64,000 bases of DNA, from positions 1 through 64,000 of the forward strand of contig JBGPWL010000010.1 in NCBI GenBank assembly GCA_041492185.1, given 5' to 3'. This DNA comes from JAOAPY01 sp041492185. Lineage in GTDB: Bacteria; Acidobacteriota; Blastocatellia; Pyrinomonadales; Pyrinomonadaceae. Each line of letters opens with the position of its first letter. Position 1 is the stretch's first letter. Position numbers and translations under genes: made by a program. Under the pieces are notes generated by a model that did no database searches, was not told where the DNA came from, and saw only the letters and a program-made list of their open reading frames with translations. This document shows, piece by piece, positions 26,166 through 35,117 of this stretch.

Positions 26166-26281
26166 TCAAGTAATGTGACCCTTAGCGCTTAACGTTTAAT
26201 CGTTGCAGAGAGGTATTCCCTTGTCAATCGCCCACCTTGATTCGCTTGTACGCGCTCCGGTCCAATGACGTTCGACCGCGC

Positions 26282-26707
26282 CTACAGATGCTTACGCGTT
26301 TCTCGCGGGTCGCGGACCGTGCGGGCATCCCGATCATACCCGCGAATTGTAATCGTGCTGGGCGCCTCGAGATCGCGTTTCGACGGCAGTCTTTTTTCGG
26401 CGGTCAAGCGGTAGATTTGGTTGTCATTCGGAATGATTGGTTTCAATCCGCCCGCGCCCTTGTCATTCATAAAGCCTTGGAGTGAGTCGCCGACTTGCTT
26501 TAGTCGATTGTCGAGATCGAGCTTGGTGAGCCTGTGACCCTGAAGATGGAAACAGACCTCGACTTCGAGTTTGTCGGTTTTTGAGTAGCGAACGCCTGCA
26601 CGGCGTTGAGCTTTGGTGACCGCCGCATAAATAGCTTTGCGCCACGCTACGGAATCCGACATAAAGTTCGGTATTCGAGCAGTTAATTTCAAGCGGCGTT
26701 TCCGCAC
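26282..26707 (-). CDS. RusA-like Holliday-junction endonuclease
   Basis: The 141-residue protein carries KLDLDNRLKQVGDSLQGF (about 79-96) and IPNDNQIYRLTAEKRLP, matching RusA catalytic features: Asp-rich D.DN..K...D.L.G and D.QI ... K. RusA dimers resolve Holliday junctions; the family is mostly phage-borne. GTG 26707 is preceded by AAAGGAG and gives an intact start. No other phage gene is near, so this could be a cryptic remnant or a chromosomal homologue. An Asp near position 81-83 and 112-114 is the likely metal-binding group. Confidence 0.7.
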   Translation of the reverse strand: MRKRRLKLTARIPNFMSDSVAWRKAIYAAVTKAQRRAGVRYSKTDKLEVEVCFHLQGHRLTKLDLDNRLKQVGDSLQGFMNDKGAGGLKPIIPNDNQIYRLTAEKRLPSKRDLEAPSTITIRGYDRDARTVRDPRETRKHL

Positions 26708-26747
26708 AATCTAGACTCCTTTGTTCAAGAGTAGCTGTGAACAAGTA

Positions 26748-27239
26748 TTAGCTCGCTCTTCTCCTTCTGAACCACAACGTCAGATTCAAGTAGATGCCCG
26801 ACGCCGCTGAAAGGCACGCCAGCGCCGAAAAGAGGATCAGCATCGTCACTTGCCAGCCTCCCGCAAAGAAGTAGAAATGCGCCTGCCGAAAATAACGAGT
26901 CAGGCGTCCGGGAGGCGGAGTTTTGATGACTGCGCCGGTCTCTGCGTCAATCAATAATGAATCCGCGCCCAGGCCGCCGATTGCCTGATAGACGGGACGG
27001 CCATCGCGCATCAGCAGAGTCAAGGCAGTCGTCGGCAGTTGCCTTCCCGCAAACTTACTCGCTCGCGCCAGCGCGTCGGCGGGCGTGATCACAACTCTCG
27101 CCGCATCGATCTTTTCAATCTTGCCGCCTTCGACCGCATTGGGCCAGGCGTATAGCAAGCCGCTCGACGCCCACGCGAGTACCGGCACCGCGATAATCAA
27201 ACCCAGCCAGGTGTGCGAACGATAAATCAGTTTCCGCAT
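26748..27239 (-). CDS. PepSY-domain membrane protein
   Basis: The 163-residue protein has an N-terminal RSHTWLGLIIAVPVLAWASSGLLYAW helix, a PepSY domain (about 45-110) with VYQAIGGLGADSLLIDAETGAV, and a C-terminal helix (LILFSALACLSAASGIYLNL) ending in WFRRRR. PepSY_TM proteins link to flavin or iron reduction and siderophore systems. No partner is adjacent. The opening HTWLG is typical of the PepSY-associated TM family. Confidence 0.8.
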   Translation of the reverse strand: MRKLIYRSHTWLGLIIAVPVLAWASSGLLYAWPNAVEGGKIEKIDAARVVITPADALARASKFAGRQLPTTALTLLMRDGRPVYQAIGGLGADSLLIDAETGAVIKTPPPGRLTRYFRQAHFYFFAGGWQVTMLILFSALACLSAASGIYLNLTLWFRRRRAS

Positions 27240-27270
27240 TCGCTAATGGAGACCAGTAAACGAGGCCCCA

Positions 27271-28635
27271 CTACCTCTTCTCCGTGTCGCCGCGTCTCCC
27301 TGTCGCCCTATCCGTCTTATCATCAGCCGGCTCTTCGATCAGTTTCTTGATCATTTTGCCGAGCGCCGTTGTTTCCGCGTCGCCGGCGCCGACGGCGATG
27401 AAGCGCACGTGGCCGCGACGGTCAATCAGAAACGACATCGGAATTGAAAACACGCCATAGTTCAGATCGTTGGCACTGGAATTTTCCACCGCAAAACCAT
27501 ACGGCAGGTGATTTTTCTTCTTGAAATCGCGCAAATAAGCCAGCTCTTCAACCGGAGTCAGGCTGCGACCGTCAGCCTGCCCGTAATAGTTTGTTACTCC
27601 GAGAATTACCAGTCCCTTATCTTTGTAACTATCGTGCCAGGTTCTTAGTTTCGGAAAAGTGATTCGGCACGGCCCGCACCACGTCGCCCAGAAATCCAAC
27701 AGCACGACCCGACCGCGCAGATCCGCCAGCTTGGTCGGTGCTTGATCGATCCATTCTTTGGCAATAATGTCTGGCGGCGTGTTCGGTGCACCTGCGATGT
27801 CGTCGCGAGCGCGCGGATCATTTGCCGGATCGATAGTCAAGAGCCTAAGCGTTGCCAGCTTATACAAATTGCCGGAGGGCAAGGACATCGCCAGCCGGCG
27901 CAGCTCCTCGGCGACGGCAACGGCCGCGTCCTTCCGCATCAACTTTAGATCGGCTTCGGTCAGAAACATCATCGCCTTCGCGAGCATGTCGTCGCGCTTA
28001 GGCGGATCGATCTTTTTCGTCGCCAACAACTTCGCCGCTTTGAACATCTCGGCAGCGTGCGGGGCCATCCGCTCGTAATCTTTCCGCGTGTAGAAAGCGT
28101 CCGCGACCAGTCGCTCCATGCCGTAGCGCTCCTGAGTGTTTTGCGAATCCTGTCGCGCGTAATCGGCGAGCGCGCTTTCGGCTTCCGGCATGAGGTTCTG
28201 CTTCACCGCGTGAGCGACAATCACGCTGCGTGCGATCTGGGCGAACTCGACCACGGGCTTGTCTGCCAGGAAGCGCCGCATTGAATTGAGTGCAGGATCA
28301 GAATTATCTGCGAGGTGATAGAGCAGTCCTGCATAATAAAGATCGGTTCCCTTGAGTGATCCGCGCGCTGCGAGCGTCGCCGCATGTCGCGCCGCCAACT
28401 CTCTCTGTTCGCGCCGCGTGTTCTCTTCCAGCTTCGGATCGAACGGCAACTTCCGGGCGTTAAATTCTTCGTACTTCTTACTGATGTAGTTGTTCGCTTC
28501 GTCGTAGAGAACCTGGGCCGGGCGCGTGTCCGGCGGCGCTATTTCGGCTTTGACACGTCCCGATTGCGCCGGAGACTGCGAGCCGATCAGCAGCAGAGAG
28601 AAGAGAAGGAGTAAGTTTGAGGCAGAAAGTTTCAC
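27271..28635 (-). CDS. secreted TlpA-like thioredoxin protein
   Basis: The 454-residue protein has a signal peptide (LLLLFSLLLIGSQSPAQS), a helical tetratricopeptide-like middle (about 60-270) and a C-terminal thioredoxin domain: VVLLDFWATWCGPCRITFPKL (CGPC about 320-323) with GVFSIPMSFLIDRRGHVRF containing the cis-proline region. It is a periplasmic disulphide reductase of the TlpA/ResA type joined to a helical repeat region that may bind partners. The start is GTG. It forms a same-strand run with the PepSY gene 31 bases downstream. Confidence 0.85.
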   Translation of the reverse strand: MKLSASNLLLLFSLLLIGSQSPAQSGRVKAEIAPPDTRPAQVLYDEANNYISKKYEEFNARKLPFDPKLEENTRREQRELAARHAATLAARGSLKGTDLYYAGLLYHLADNSDPALNSMRRFLADKPVVEFAQIARSVIVAHAVKQNLMPEAESALADYARQDSQNTQERYGMERLVADAFYTRKDYERMAPHAAEMFKAAKLLATKKIDPPKRDDMLAKAMMFLTEADLKLMRKDAAVAVAEELRRLAMSLPSGNLYKLATLRLLTIDPANDPRARDDIAGAPNTPPDIIAKEWIDQAPTKLADLRGRVVLLDFWATWCGPCRITFPKLRTWHDSYKDKGLVILGVTNYYGQADGRSLTPVEELAYLRDFKKKNHLPYGFAVENSSANDLNYGVFSIPMSFLIDRRGHVRFIAVGAGDAETTALGKMIKKLIEEPADDKTDRATGRRGDTEKR

Positions 28636-28651
28636 GAAAATAATTTACTAA

Positions 28652-29812
28652 TTAATTGACACCAATCAACGCAAAGCGGTCCGGAGAAAATGGCCTAAGC
28701 AGATCCGAGAGGACATTACCCGCAATCGCTTCCGCGATCAACTCGCCAGTGATTGCAGCCAGCAGGATACCGTTGCGATAGTGACCCGTCGCATAAAACA
28801 GTCCTTCAATTTCAGCACAGGGGCCAAGCACCGGCAACCCGTCTTCCGCGCGCGGACGCAAACCCGCCCAGGTATCGATAATCGGCAAGCCAGCGATGCT
28901 GGGCGTGATCTCCAGCGCGTGCGACAAGATTGAGTGAAGCCCTTTTGCAGTCACATGCTTCGCAAAACCCACGTGTTCCGAGGTTGAGCCGGCCAACAAA
29001 CGTCCGTCGACGCGCGGCACCAAATAACCGCGCGGACTGTAAAGCACATGATGCGCGAAACGCGGATTAGTTTCGAGGCAGACCATCTGGCCGCGCACCG
29101 GTTCGATGCGCACACGCGGCAGCGGCGCGTCTGCCACGGTGATGAAATTGGTCCAGGAGCCACTAGCCATAACCACGCTCGGTGCGCTCACAAAACTGCG
29201 CGTTGTTTCAACTCCTGCCACTCGCCCGTGTTCAATGCGCACGGATTCAACGCTCGTGTTCGTAATCATTTGAACACCGCGCTTTTCGTTTGCTGCAATT
29301 AGCCCGACGAGCAACCTGCGGTTCTCGACCTGGATGTCCAAAGGAAAGCGCAAAGCACCGCAAACATTTTCTGAGATGCAAGGCTCCAGCAGCCGCGCTT
29401 CTTCAGCGGTTAGTTTTTCGACAGCCAGCCCTGCGCGTGTTTGCCACTCGTAACGCTTTTCGATTTCCTCTTGATCGTGTTCGCTGAGTGCGAGATAGAG
29501 CGTGCCTGTTGTGTCGAGTTCAATGTCCGTGCCCGTCTCTTCGCGCAGCGCGGCAGCAAGAGCCGGATACAGGTCGCGGCTCTTGCAGGCTAAGCGGAAA
29601 AACTCGTCAGCGCGATTGGCTTCTGCCTGCGGGCCAAGTATTCCACCAGCGGCATACGACGCTTCCGCGCCGAGCCTTGCCCGCTCAATAATCATCACGT
29701 CATTGATGCCGCGCAACGACAACGCGCGAGCGATCGACAGGCCAATGACTCCGCCGCCGATGATTACGATGCTGGCGGTTTCGTTTGGTCCCAAGGTCTT
29801 GCTAACAGCCAT
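28652..29812 (-). CDS. thiO: glycine oxidase ThiO
   Basis: The 386-residue FAD enzyme starts with a dinucleotide-binding IVIIGGGVIGLSIARALSLRG (about 14-34), then the ERARLGAEASYAAGGILGPQ segment typical of ThiO, and ends with GPCAEIEGLFYATGHYRNGILLA (about 335-358), the DAO-family signature. ThiO oxidises glycine to iminoglycine for thiazole assembly in thiamine synthesis. No other thi gene is in the window. Confidence 0.88.
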   Translation of the reverse strand: MAVSKTLGPNETASIVIIGGGVIGLSIARALSLRGINDVMIIERARLGAEASYAAGGILGPQAEANRADEFFRLACKSRDLYPALAAALREETGTDIELDTTGTLYLALSEHDQEEIEKRYEWQTRAGLAVEKLTAEEARLLEPCISENVCGALRFPLDIQVENRRLLVGLIAANEKRGVQMITNTSVESVRIEHGRVAGVETTRSFVSAPSVVMASGSWTNFITVADAPLPRVRIEPVRGQMVCLETNPRFAHHVLYSPRGYLVPRVDGRLLAGSTSEHVGFAKHVTAKGLHSILSHALEITPSIAGLPIIDTWAGLRPRAEDGLPVLGPCAEIEGLFYATGHYRNGILLAAITGELIAEAIAGNVLSDLLRPFSPDRFALIGVN

Positions 29813-29822
29813 ATTCAGAATG

Positions 29823-29926
29823 GTCAGTTGTCAGTTGTCAGTTGAAGTCTTATGCTTGGAACGCGTTGGATCGAAAGAGCACTAAATGAAGTTTTCTGCC
29901 TACTGCTCACTGCTTACTGCCTACTG
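29823..29926. repeat. short tandem and CTACTG-type repeats
   Basis: TCAGTTG is repeated about three times at 29823-29843, and GCCTACTGCTCACTGC with CTTACTGCCTACTG runs at 29898-29926. These low-complexity repeats lie between the divergent thiO and icd genes. A related TGCCTACTGCTCCTGCC stretch occurs at about 22538. Confidence 0.45.
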
Positions 29927-29932
29927 ATTTTT

Positions 29933-30931
29933 ATGCATACTATCACACTGATTCCGGGCGATGGCATTGGCCCCGAAGTCGCTTCCGCCGTCGTGCGCAT
30001 CATCGAAGCTTCCGGCGTCGAGATAGAATGGGAAGAGCACATCGCCGGCCAACAAGCGCTGGACAAATTCGGATCGACGCTGCCTGATGAACTGCTCGAA
30101 TCAATCAAGCGCAACAAGGTCGGGCTCAAAGGTCCTATCACGACGCCGGTCGGCAAGGGTTTCACTTCCGTCAACGTCGGCCTGCGCAAGGCTTTGGATC
30201 TTTACGCCAACCTGCGCCCGATCCGCGCGCTGCCAAACATTCCCTGCCGCAATCCGAATCTCGATCTGGTAGTCGTGCGCGAGAACACGGAGAGTCTTTA
30301 TTCAGGCCTCGAGCACGAAATTATTCCCGGCGTGGTTGAGAGTTTGAAGATCATTACCGAGAAGGCTTCGACGCGGATTGCGCGGTTCGCCTTTGAGTTT
30401 GCTCGCCGCGAAAAGCGCAAGAAGATCACCTGCACACATAAAGCGAACATCATGAAGATGTCGGATGGGCTCTTCCTGGAATGTTTCCGGAACGTGTCGC
30501 AGGACTATCCGGAAATTGAATCCGCTGACATGATCATAGACAACGCGTCGATGCAGCTCGTCATGCGGCCCGAGCAATTTGATGTAGTGCTCTGTGAAAA
30601 TCTCTATGGCGACATTGTTTCGGATCTGTGCGCCGGATTGATTGGCGGCCTCGGTCTGGTTCCCGGCGCGAACATCGGCGAAAAAGGCGCCGTGTTCGAA
30701 GCCGTGCACGGCTCAGCGCCCGACATTGCAGGCCTTGGCATCGCCAATCCTACCGCGCTGCTGCAATCCGCAATCTTGATGTTGCGGCACATCGGCGAAC
30801 GCGCCGCTGCGGATAAGATCGAAGGCGCTATGCTGAAAGTCTTCGAAGAAGGCAAGGTCCGCACCCGCGACATCGGCGGCACGGCGACGACTGATGAGTT
30901 TGCTGATGGTATTATTGCGCAGATGGTTTGA
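29933..30931 (+). CDS. NAD-type isocitrate dehydrogenase
   Basis: The 332-residue enzyme opens with TITLIPGDGIGPEVASAVV, has VVRENTESLYSGLEHEI (about 104-120) where the substrate Arg/Tyr lie, KANIMKMSDGLF, and YGDIVSDLCAGLIGGLGLVP. The length and opening match the NAD-dependent isocitrate/isopropylmalate dehydrogenase family. ENTESLYSGLEH with the KANI.K element favours isocitrate over isopropylmalate. ATG 29933 is preceded by repeat DNA, so the ribosome site is unclear. A diverged copy of its 3' end lies at 34087-34185. Confidence 0.88.
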   Translation: MHTITLIPGDGIGPEVASAVVRIIEASGVEIEWEEHIAGQQALDKFGSTLPDELLESIKRNKVGLKGPITTPVGKGFTSVNVGLRKALDLYANLRPIRALPNIPCRNPNLDLVVVRENTESLYSGLEHEIIPGVVESLKIITEKASTRIARFAFEFARREKRKKITCTHKANIMKMSDGLFLECFRNVSQDYPEIESADMIIDNASMQLVMRPEQFDVVLCENLYGDIVSDLCAGLIGGLGLVPGANIGEKGAVFEAVHGSAPDIAGLGIANPTALLQSAILMLRHIGERAAADKIEGAMLKVFEEGKVRTRDIGGTATTDEFADGIIAQMV

Positions 30932-30971
30932 TTACGGGGCATAGCCGACCGTGAGGGAGTGGTGAGAAACC

Positions 30972-31421
30972 GTGAAATCAATATTTGACAAAACCGCATT
31001 TGACGAAATTCTCGCACGGCTTGAGAAATTGCAGCCGACCGCCGAACGACAATGGGGAAAAATGTCGCCGGCTCAGATGCTCGAACATTGTGCTCGAGCC
31101 GTCGAGATGGCTACCGGGAGAAAACCGATGCAACAGGCATTTATCGGAAAAATGATTGGCTGGATATTTAAGAAAGGTTTTCTCAGCGAAAAGCCATTCC
31201 CGAAAAACTCTCCGACCGCTCCTGATTTTATCATCAAAGATGAGCCCGATCTGGAGGCCACAAAAGCGAGACTGAAAGACTTGATTACGGAGTTTCATCA
31301 ACTTGGCGAAGCCGGAACCGACGGCAATATTCACGGCTTCTTTGGTAAACTATCCGGCGCCGAATGGGGTGTGACGCAATACAAACATCTGGATCATCAT
31401 CTGCGGCAGTTTGATTGCTAA
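30972..31421 (+). CDS. DUF1569 protein (DinB-like fold)
   Basis: The 149-residue protein begins IFDKTAFDEILARLEKLQPT, has KMSPAQMLEHCARAVEMATG (about 36-55) with a metal-ligand His, and ends VTQYKHLDHHLRQFDC with H..H, the layout of DUF1569/DinB helical bundles. Function is unknown, possibly thiol-dependent. The start follows GTGAGGGAGTGGTGAG. It opens the segment between the two icd 3' ends. Confidence 0.8.
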   Translation: MKSIFDKTAFDEILARLEKLQPTAERQWGKMSPAQMLEHCARAVEMATGRKPMQQAFIGKMIGWIFKKGFLSEKPFPKNSPTAPDFIIKDEPDLEATKARLKDLITEFHQLGEAGTDGNIHGFFGKLSGAEWGVTQYKHLDHHLRQFDC

Positions 31422-31449
31422 TGTGTTTCGGATTAAAAGGAGTGTCTGC

Positions 31450-31914
31450 ATGATTACGATGAAGGTCAACGGCAAGACGGTTAAGGTCGATGTCGATCCG
31501 AGCACGCCTCTGCTCTGGGTGCTGCGGGACACATTGGGCCTGACAGGGACCAAGTACGGCTGTGGCATCGCGCAATGCGGTGCCTGCACGATCAATCTGG
31601 ACGGCGCAGCCACCCGCTCGTGCATCAAGCGCGTCGCTGATGCCGCGGGCAAAGAGATCACAACCATCGAAGGTCTCTCGGCGGACCTCAGCCATCCTTT
31701 ACAGAAGGCCTGGATGGAAATCGATGTGCCGCAGTGCGGCTATTGCCAGTCGGGACAGATCATGAGCGCGGCCGTACTGCTGGCGGGAAACTCAAAGCCA
31801 ACCGACACCGACATTGATGATGCGATGACCGGCAACATTTGCCGCTGTGGCACCTATCAGAGAATTCGCGAAGCGATTCATCATGCGGCCGAGATGAAAA
31901 GGAGTGCGAAATGA
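31450..31914 (+). CDS. iorA: 2Fe-2S subunit of aldehyde/isoquinoline oxidoreductase
   Basis: The 154-residue protein has two 2Fe-2S motifs: TKYGCGIAQCGACTINLDG (about 38-56) with a later Cys in TRSC, and PQCGYCQSGQIMSA plus NICRCGTYQRIREA in the C-terminal half. It is the small electron-transfer subunit of a molybdopterin oxidoreductase of the IorA type. ATG 31450 follows AAAAGGAGTG. Its stop overlaps the start of the large subunit gene (ATGA), so both are translated together. Confidence 0.9.
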   Translation: MITMKVNGKTVKVDVDPSTPLLWVLRDTLGLTGTKYGCGIAQCGACTINLDGAATRSCIKRVADAAGKEITTIEGLSADLSHPLQKAWMEIDVPQCGYCQSGQIMSAAVLLAGNSKPTDTDIDDAMTGNICRCGTYQRIREAIHHAAEMKRSAK

Positions 31915-34046
31915 GCCCCCTGAAAGAAATGAAGCGACGAGATTTTTTGCGTGTGAGCGCGGCCGCTGGCGGTGGTTTACTCATTAGTTTTTGTTTACCG
32001 CTTGATGGTAAGGCCGCAATCTTTGGGGAAGCGGAAACGAACTTTGCCCCGAACGCCTTTCTACGCATCGGCACTGACGATCGCGTGACCCTAATCGTCG
32101 GCCAGTCTGAGATGGGTCAGGGAGTTTTGACCTCGCTGCCGATGCTGGTCGCGGAAGAACTTGAGGTTGACTTCTCAACCGTTCATTTTGAGCAGTCGCC
32201 TGCCGGTGCGGCCTATTTCAATTCCAACTTTGGCGCGCAAATCACCGGCGGCAGCGCCAGCGTGAAGACCTTTTATGAACCGTTGCGAAAAGCCGGCGCG
32301 ACGGCGCGCGAAATGCTGATCGCGGCGGCGGCGCAAACCTGGAACGTTCCGGCCAAGGATTGCAAAGCGGAACACGGCGCTGTCATTCACGTCGCCAGCG
32401 GAAAGCGTCTGCGATACGGCGAGCTGGTCGAACAGGCCGCGAAGCTGACGCCTCCGGCAAACGCTCCGCTGAAGGATCCGAAAGATTTCAAATTGATCGG
32501 CAAGCCGGCTCGGCGGCTCGATAGTTCAGGAAAGGTGGACGGCTCGGCTGTCTTCGGCATCGACGTCAAACTGCCGGGAATGGTAACAGCAACCGTGCTG
32601 CGCTGTCCCGTGTTCGGCGGAAAGGTCGCCAGCTTCGATGACTCGAAAGCAAAAGCAGTGAGCGGCGTCCGGCGCGTCGTCCAGATTGATGCGGGCGTCG
32701 CCGTCGTGGCGGACAATTTCTGGGCGGCAAAGAAAGGCCGCGACGCTTTGGAAGTTAAGTGGGACGAAGGCCCGCGCGCGAGCCAGACCAGCGAAGACAT
32801 CACGCGCATGTTCGCCGCCGCGGTAGAAAAACCCGGCGCCGTCGCGCGCAAGGAAGGCGATGTTGACGCGGCGCTCAGTAAGGCCGCGAAGAAAATCGAA
32901 GCAGTGTACGAGGTTCCGTATCAGGCGCACGCCACGATGGAGCCGATGAACTGCACCGCTGACGTGCGCGCCGATGGTTGCGATGTTTGGGGCGGCATCC
33001 AGTCGCAGACCTGGTCGCAGGGTGCGGCCGCGAAAATTACCGGCCTGCCCGTGGAAAAGGTGAACATTCACACGACGATGTTGGGTGGTGGCTTTGGCCG
33101 TCGCGCCGAAACCGATTTCGTGGTTGAGGCGGTCCAACTTTCCAAAGCCATGAGTGCGCCCGTGAAAGTGATCTGGACGCGCGAGGATGATATGCAGCAC
33201 GACTTTTATCGTCCCGGCGCGTATCACAAGTTCGCGGCGGGGTTGGATGCCAGTGGCAACGTCATCGCGTGGCTGCATCGCACCTCGAGCGCGTCGATCT
33301 ATGCGGCGCACGGTTTCGGCAATCCGACTGTGGATGGCGCGGCAGTGGAAGGCGCGAAAGAACTACCGTATGCGATCCCCAACTTGCAAGTTGAGTGGGC
33401 AAAACAAGAACCGGGCGTTCCCATTGGTTTCTGGCGATCAGTTGGCCACTCGCACACCGCATTTGCCACTGAATGTTTTCTCGATGAGTTAGCCGCGGCG
33501 GCGGGCAAGGACCCTTACGAATTTCGGCGCGCCTTGCTTGAAAAATCGCCGCGACACAAGCGCGTGCTCGAACTCGCGGCGGCCAAAGGAAACTGGGGCA
33601 AGCCTCTGCCCAAAGGCCAGGGTCGCGGAATCGCCGTCGCGGAATCGTTTGACAGTTTCGTGGCGCAGGTGGCTGAGGTCACCGTTGGTGATGACGGCAG
33701 CGTGCGCGTGAATCGCGTGGTCTGCGCGATTGATTGTGGACCCATCGTCAACCCGGACACGATCGAAGCGCAGATGCAGAGCGGCATCGTCTATGGTTTG
33801 ACGGCCGCGCTGAAAGGCGAGATCACAATCGAGGGCGGGCGCGTCAAGCAGCGCAACTTTAGTGATTATCAGATGCTGCGCGTCAAAGAGATGCCGCGCG
33901 TCGAGGTCTACATTGTCCCGAGCACAGACAAGATGGGCGGCGTCGGCGAGCCGGGCACGCCGCCGATCGCGCCCGCAGTGGTCAACGCGATCTTTGCGGC
34001 GACCGGGAAACGAATCAGGAAGCTGCCGGTTCGATTGGTTGCTTGA
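31911..34046 (+). CDS. iorB: molybdopterin subunit of isoquinoline-1-oxidoreductase type
   Basis: The 711-residue protein has a twin-arginine-like leader KRRDFLRVSAAAGGGLLIS (about 7-25), so the complex is probably exported folded. The body has the aldehyde-oxidase domains: GQSEMGQGVLTSLPML near 60-75, KPARRLDSSGKVDGSAVFGIDV (about 195), GGFGRRAETDFV (about 390) at the molybdopterin site, and a C-terminal GGVGEPGTPPIAPAV. It hydroxylates N-heterocycles or aldehydes with water as oxygen donor; the substrate is unknown. Coupled to iorA by the 4-base overlap. Confidence 0.9.
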   Translation: MSPLKEMKRRDFLRVSAAAGGGLLISFCLPLDGKAAIFGEAETNFAPNAFLRIGTDDRVTLIVGQSEMGQGVLTSLPMLVAEELEVDFSTVHFEQSPAGAAYFNSNFGAQITGGSASVKTFYEPLRKAGATAREMLIAAAAQTWNVPAKDCKAEHGAVIHVASGKRLRYGELVEQAAKLTPPANAPLKDPKDFKLIGKPARRLDSSGKVDGSAVFGIDVKLPGMVTATVLRCPVFGGKVASFDDSKAKAVSGVRRVVQIDAGVAVVADNFWAAKKGRDALEVKWDEGPRASQTSEDITRMFAAAVEKPGAVARKEGDVDAALSKAAKKIEAVYEVPYQAHATMEPMNCTADVRADGCDVWGGIQSQTWSQGAAAKITGLPVEKVNIHTTMLGGGFGRRAETDFVVEAVQLSKAMSAPVKVIWTREDDMQHDFYRPGAYHKFAAGLDASGNVIAWLHRTSSASIYAAHGFGNPTVDGAAVEGAKELPYAIPNLQVEWAKQEPGVPIGFWRSVGHSHTAFATECFLDELAAAAGKDPYEFRRALLEKSPRHKRVLELAAAKGNWGKPLPKGQGRGIAVAESFDSFVAQVAEVTVGDDGSVRVNRVVCAIDCGPIVNPDTIEAQMQSGIVYGLTAALKGEITIEGGRVKQRNFSDYQMLRVKEMPRVEVYIVPSTDKMGGVGEPGTPPIAPAVVNAIFAATGKRIRKLPVRLVA

Positions 34047-34086
34047 TCCTCACTGCAGACCGAAGGGATTACTTACCGAAACCGCC

Positions 34087-34185
34087 ATGCTGAAGGTTTT
34101 CGAAGAAGGCCAAGTCCGCACGCGCGACATCGGCGGCACAGCGACGACGGCTGAGTTTGCGGATGCGATTATTGGGAAGATGTGA
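34087..34185 (+). pseudogene. duplicated 3' end of isocitrate dehydrogenase gene
   Basis: The 32-codon frame MLKVFEEGQVRTRDIGGTAT plus TAEFADAIIGKM matches the last 33 codons of the icd gene at 30832-30931 in 27 of 32 residues and about 83 of 96 bases by eye. It lacks any upstream dehydrogenase sequence. It lies 41 bases after iorB and so brackets DUF1569, iorA and iorB with the intact gene. Confidence 0.8.
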
Positions 34186-34472
34186 GTTCGCAAGAAAGGC
34201 CGCGATGTAATCATCACGTCCAGTTCGACTTATTCTTTTTTAGCAAGCGAAAGGTCTGAAAAAATGGTTCGAGGTCGATATTTTGACGACATTTGTAGAG
34301 CCAAGCCGAAGGCTTCCGTTGTAGTTTGGTTCTCATTGCCTAACTAGTCGAGGAAGTTAAGCATTGCTCGGAGCAAAAGTCTATGGTCGCAAAACCAGTT
34401 TCCCTTTGAGTCCACATGGAATTGAAGTCTCTAACGAACGAAAAGTGTTAGAATGTCGCAGAGGTTTTACTT

Positions 34473-34754
34473 GTGAGTTCGCTTCTGACATCAGATCTGC
34501 CGACCGCGAACGACGATCTCGTCGGGCGGGGACAGACTACGTATCGCGAAAGGCTGGCGTCTGTCCTTGAGCCTTCGCATACCGGCGAGTTTGTTGCTGT
34601 CGAGCCTGACTCAGGTCGGTACTTCCTGGGAAACACGGCGAGCGAGACGCTGGCGGCTGCTCACGCCGCGATGCCAAACAACCTGTTCTACCTCACGCGC
34701 GTTGGTCGAGAGACCGCGCACACCGTCGGCGGACATGCCACAAGAATCCGGTAA
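34473..34754 (+). CDS. small hypothetical protein paired with aspartic protease
   Basis: The 93-residue protein contains GEFVAVEPDSGRYFLGNTAS (about 38-57), ETLAAAHAAMPNNLFYLTRVG and ends HTVGGHATRIR. It looks like a conserved small protein of unknown function. It overlaps the next gene by 20 bases and the pair is probably an operon. The region 34190-34472 upstream shows no gene. The start may be the GTG at 34473. Confidence 0.6.
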   Translation: MSSLLTSDLPTANDDLVGRGQTTYRERLASVLEPSHTGEFVAVEPDSGRYFLGNTASETLAAAHAAMPNNLFYLTRVGRETAHTVGGHATRIR

Positions 34755-35100
34755 CGTCAACTCTCTTCGCGAAGCGTTAGTAGAAATACGCTTTGTGCGT
34801 GGCGATGCATGTAAGTGCGTCGTCGATACGGGCTTTGATGGCGCGCTGATGTTCCCGGTGTCTGTCGCCGAACGCCTGGATCTCCCCATAGTTGGGCGAC
34901 TAGTTTTCGAGTTGGTCGGCGGCGCACGAATGAGTGCTGACGTGGCCTTGGGCGAGATCGAATGGCTGGGCGAACGCCGCAGCGTGGAAGTAATTTTGAG
35001 CGAAGGCAACGACGCACTCATCGGCACAGAGATGTTTGAAGGTGCGAAGCTGGTTGTAGATTACGTCGACCGCGCGGTAATGATTTCGCGCCACGAATAG
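34735..35100 (+). CDS. retropepsin-like aspartic protease domain protein
   Basis: The 121-residue protein has CVVDTGFDGALMFPVSVAE (about 28-46) with the DTG catalytic triad element of clan AA aspartic proteases, and EGNDALIGTEMF (about 90-100) with the hydrophobic-hydrophobic-Gly flap-end motif. One DTG per chain implies a dimer. I chose ATG 34735, inside the end of the preceding gene; longer frames have no ribosome site. Such protease plus small protein pairs occur in cyanobacteria and other groups, some resembling toxin-antitoxin modules. Confidence 0.7.
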   Translation: MPQESGNVNSLREALVEIRFVRGDACKCVVDTGFDGALMFPVSVAERLDLPIVGRLVFELVGGARMSADVALGEIEWLGERRSVEVILSEGNDALIGTEMFEGAKLVVDYVDRAVMISRHE

Positions 35101-35117
35101 CGACGTCTAGCTGAAGG

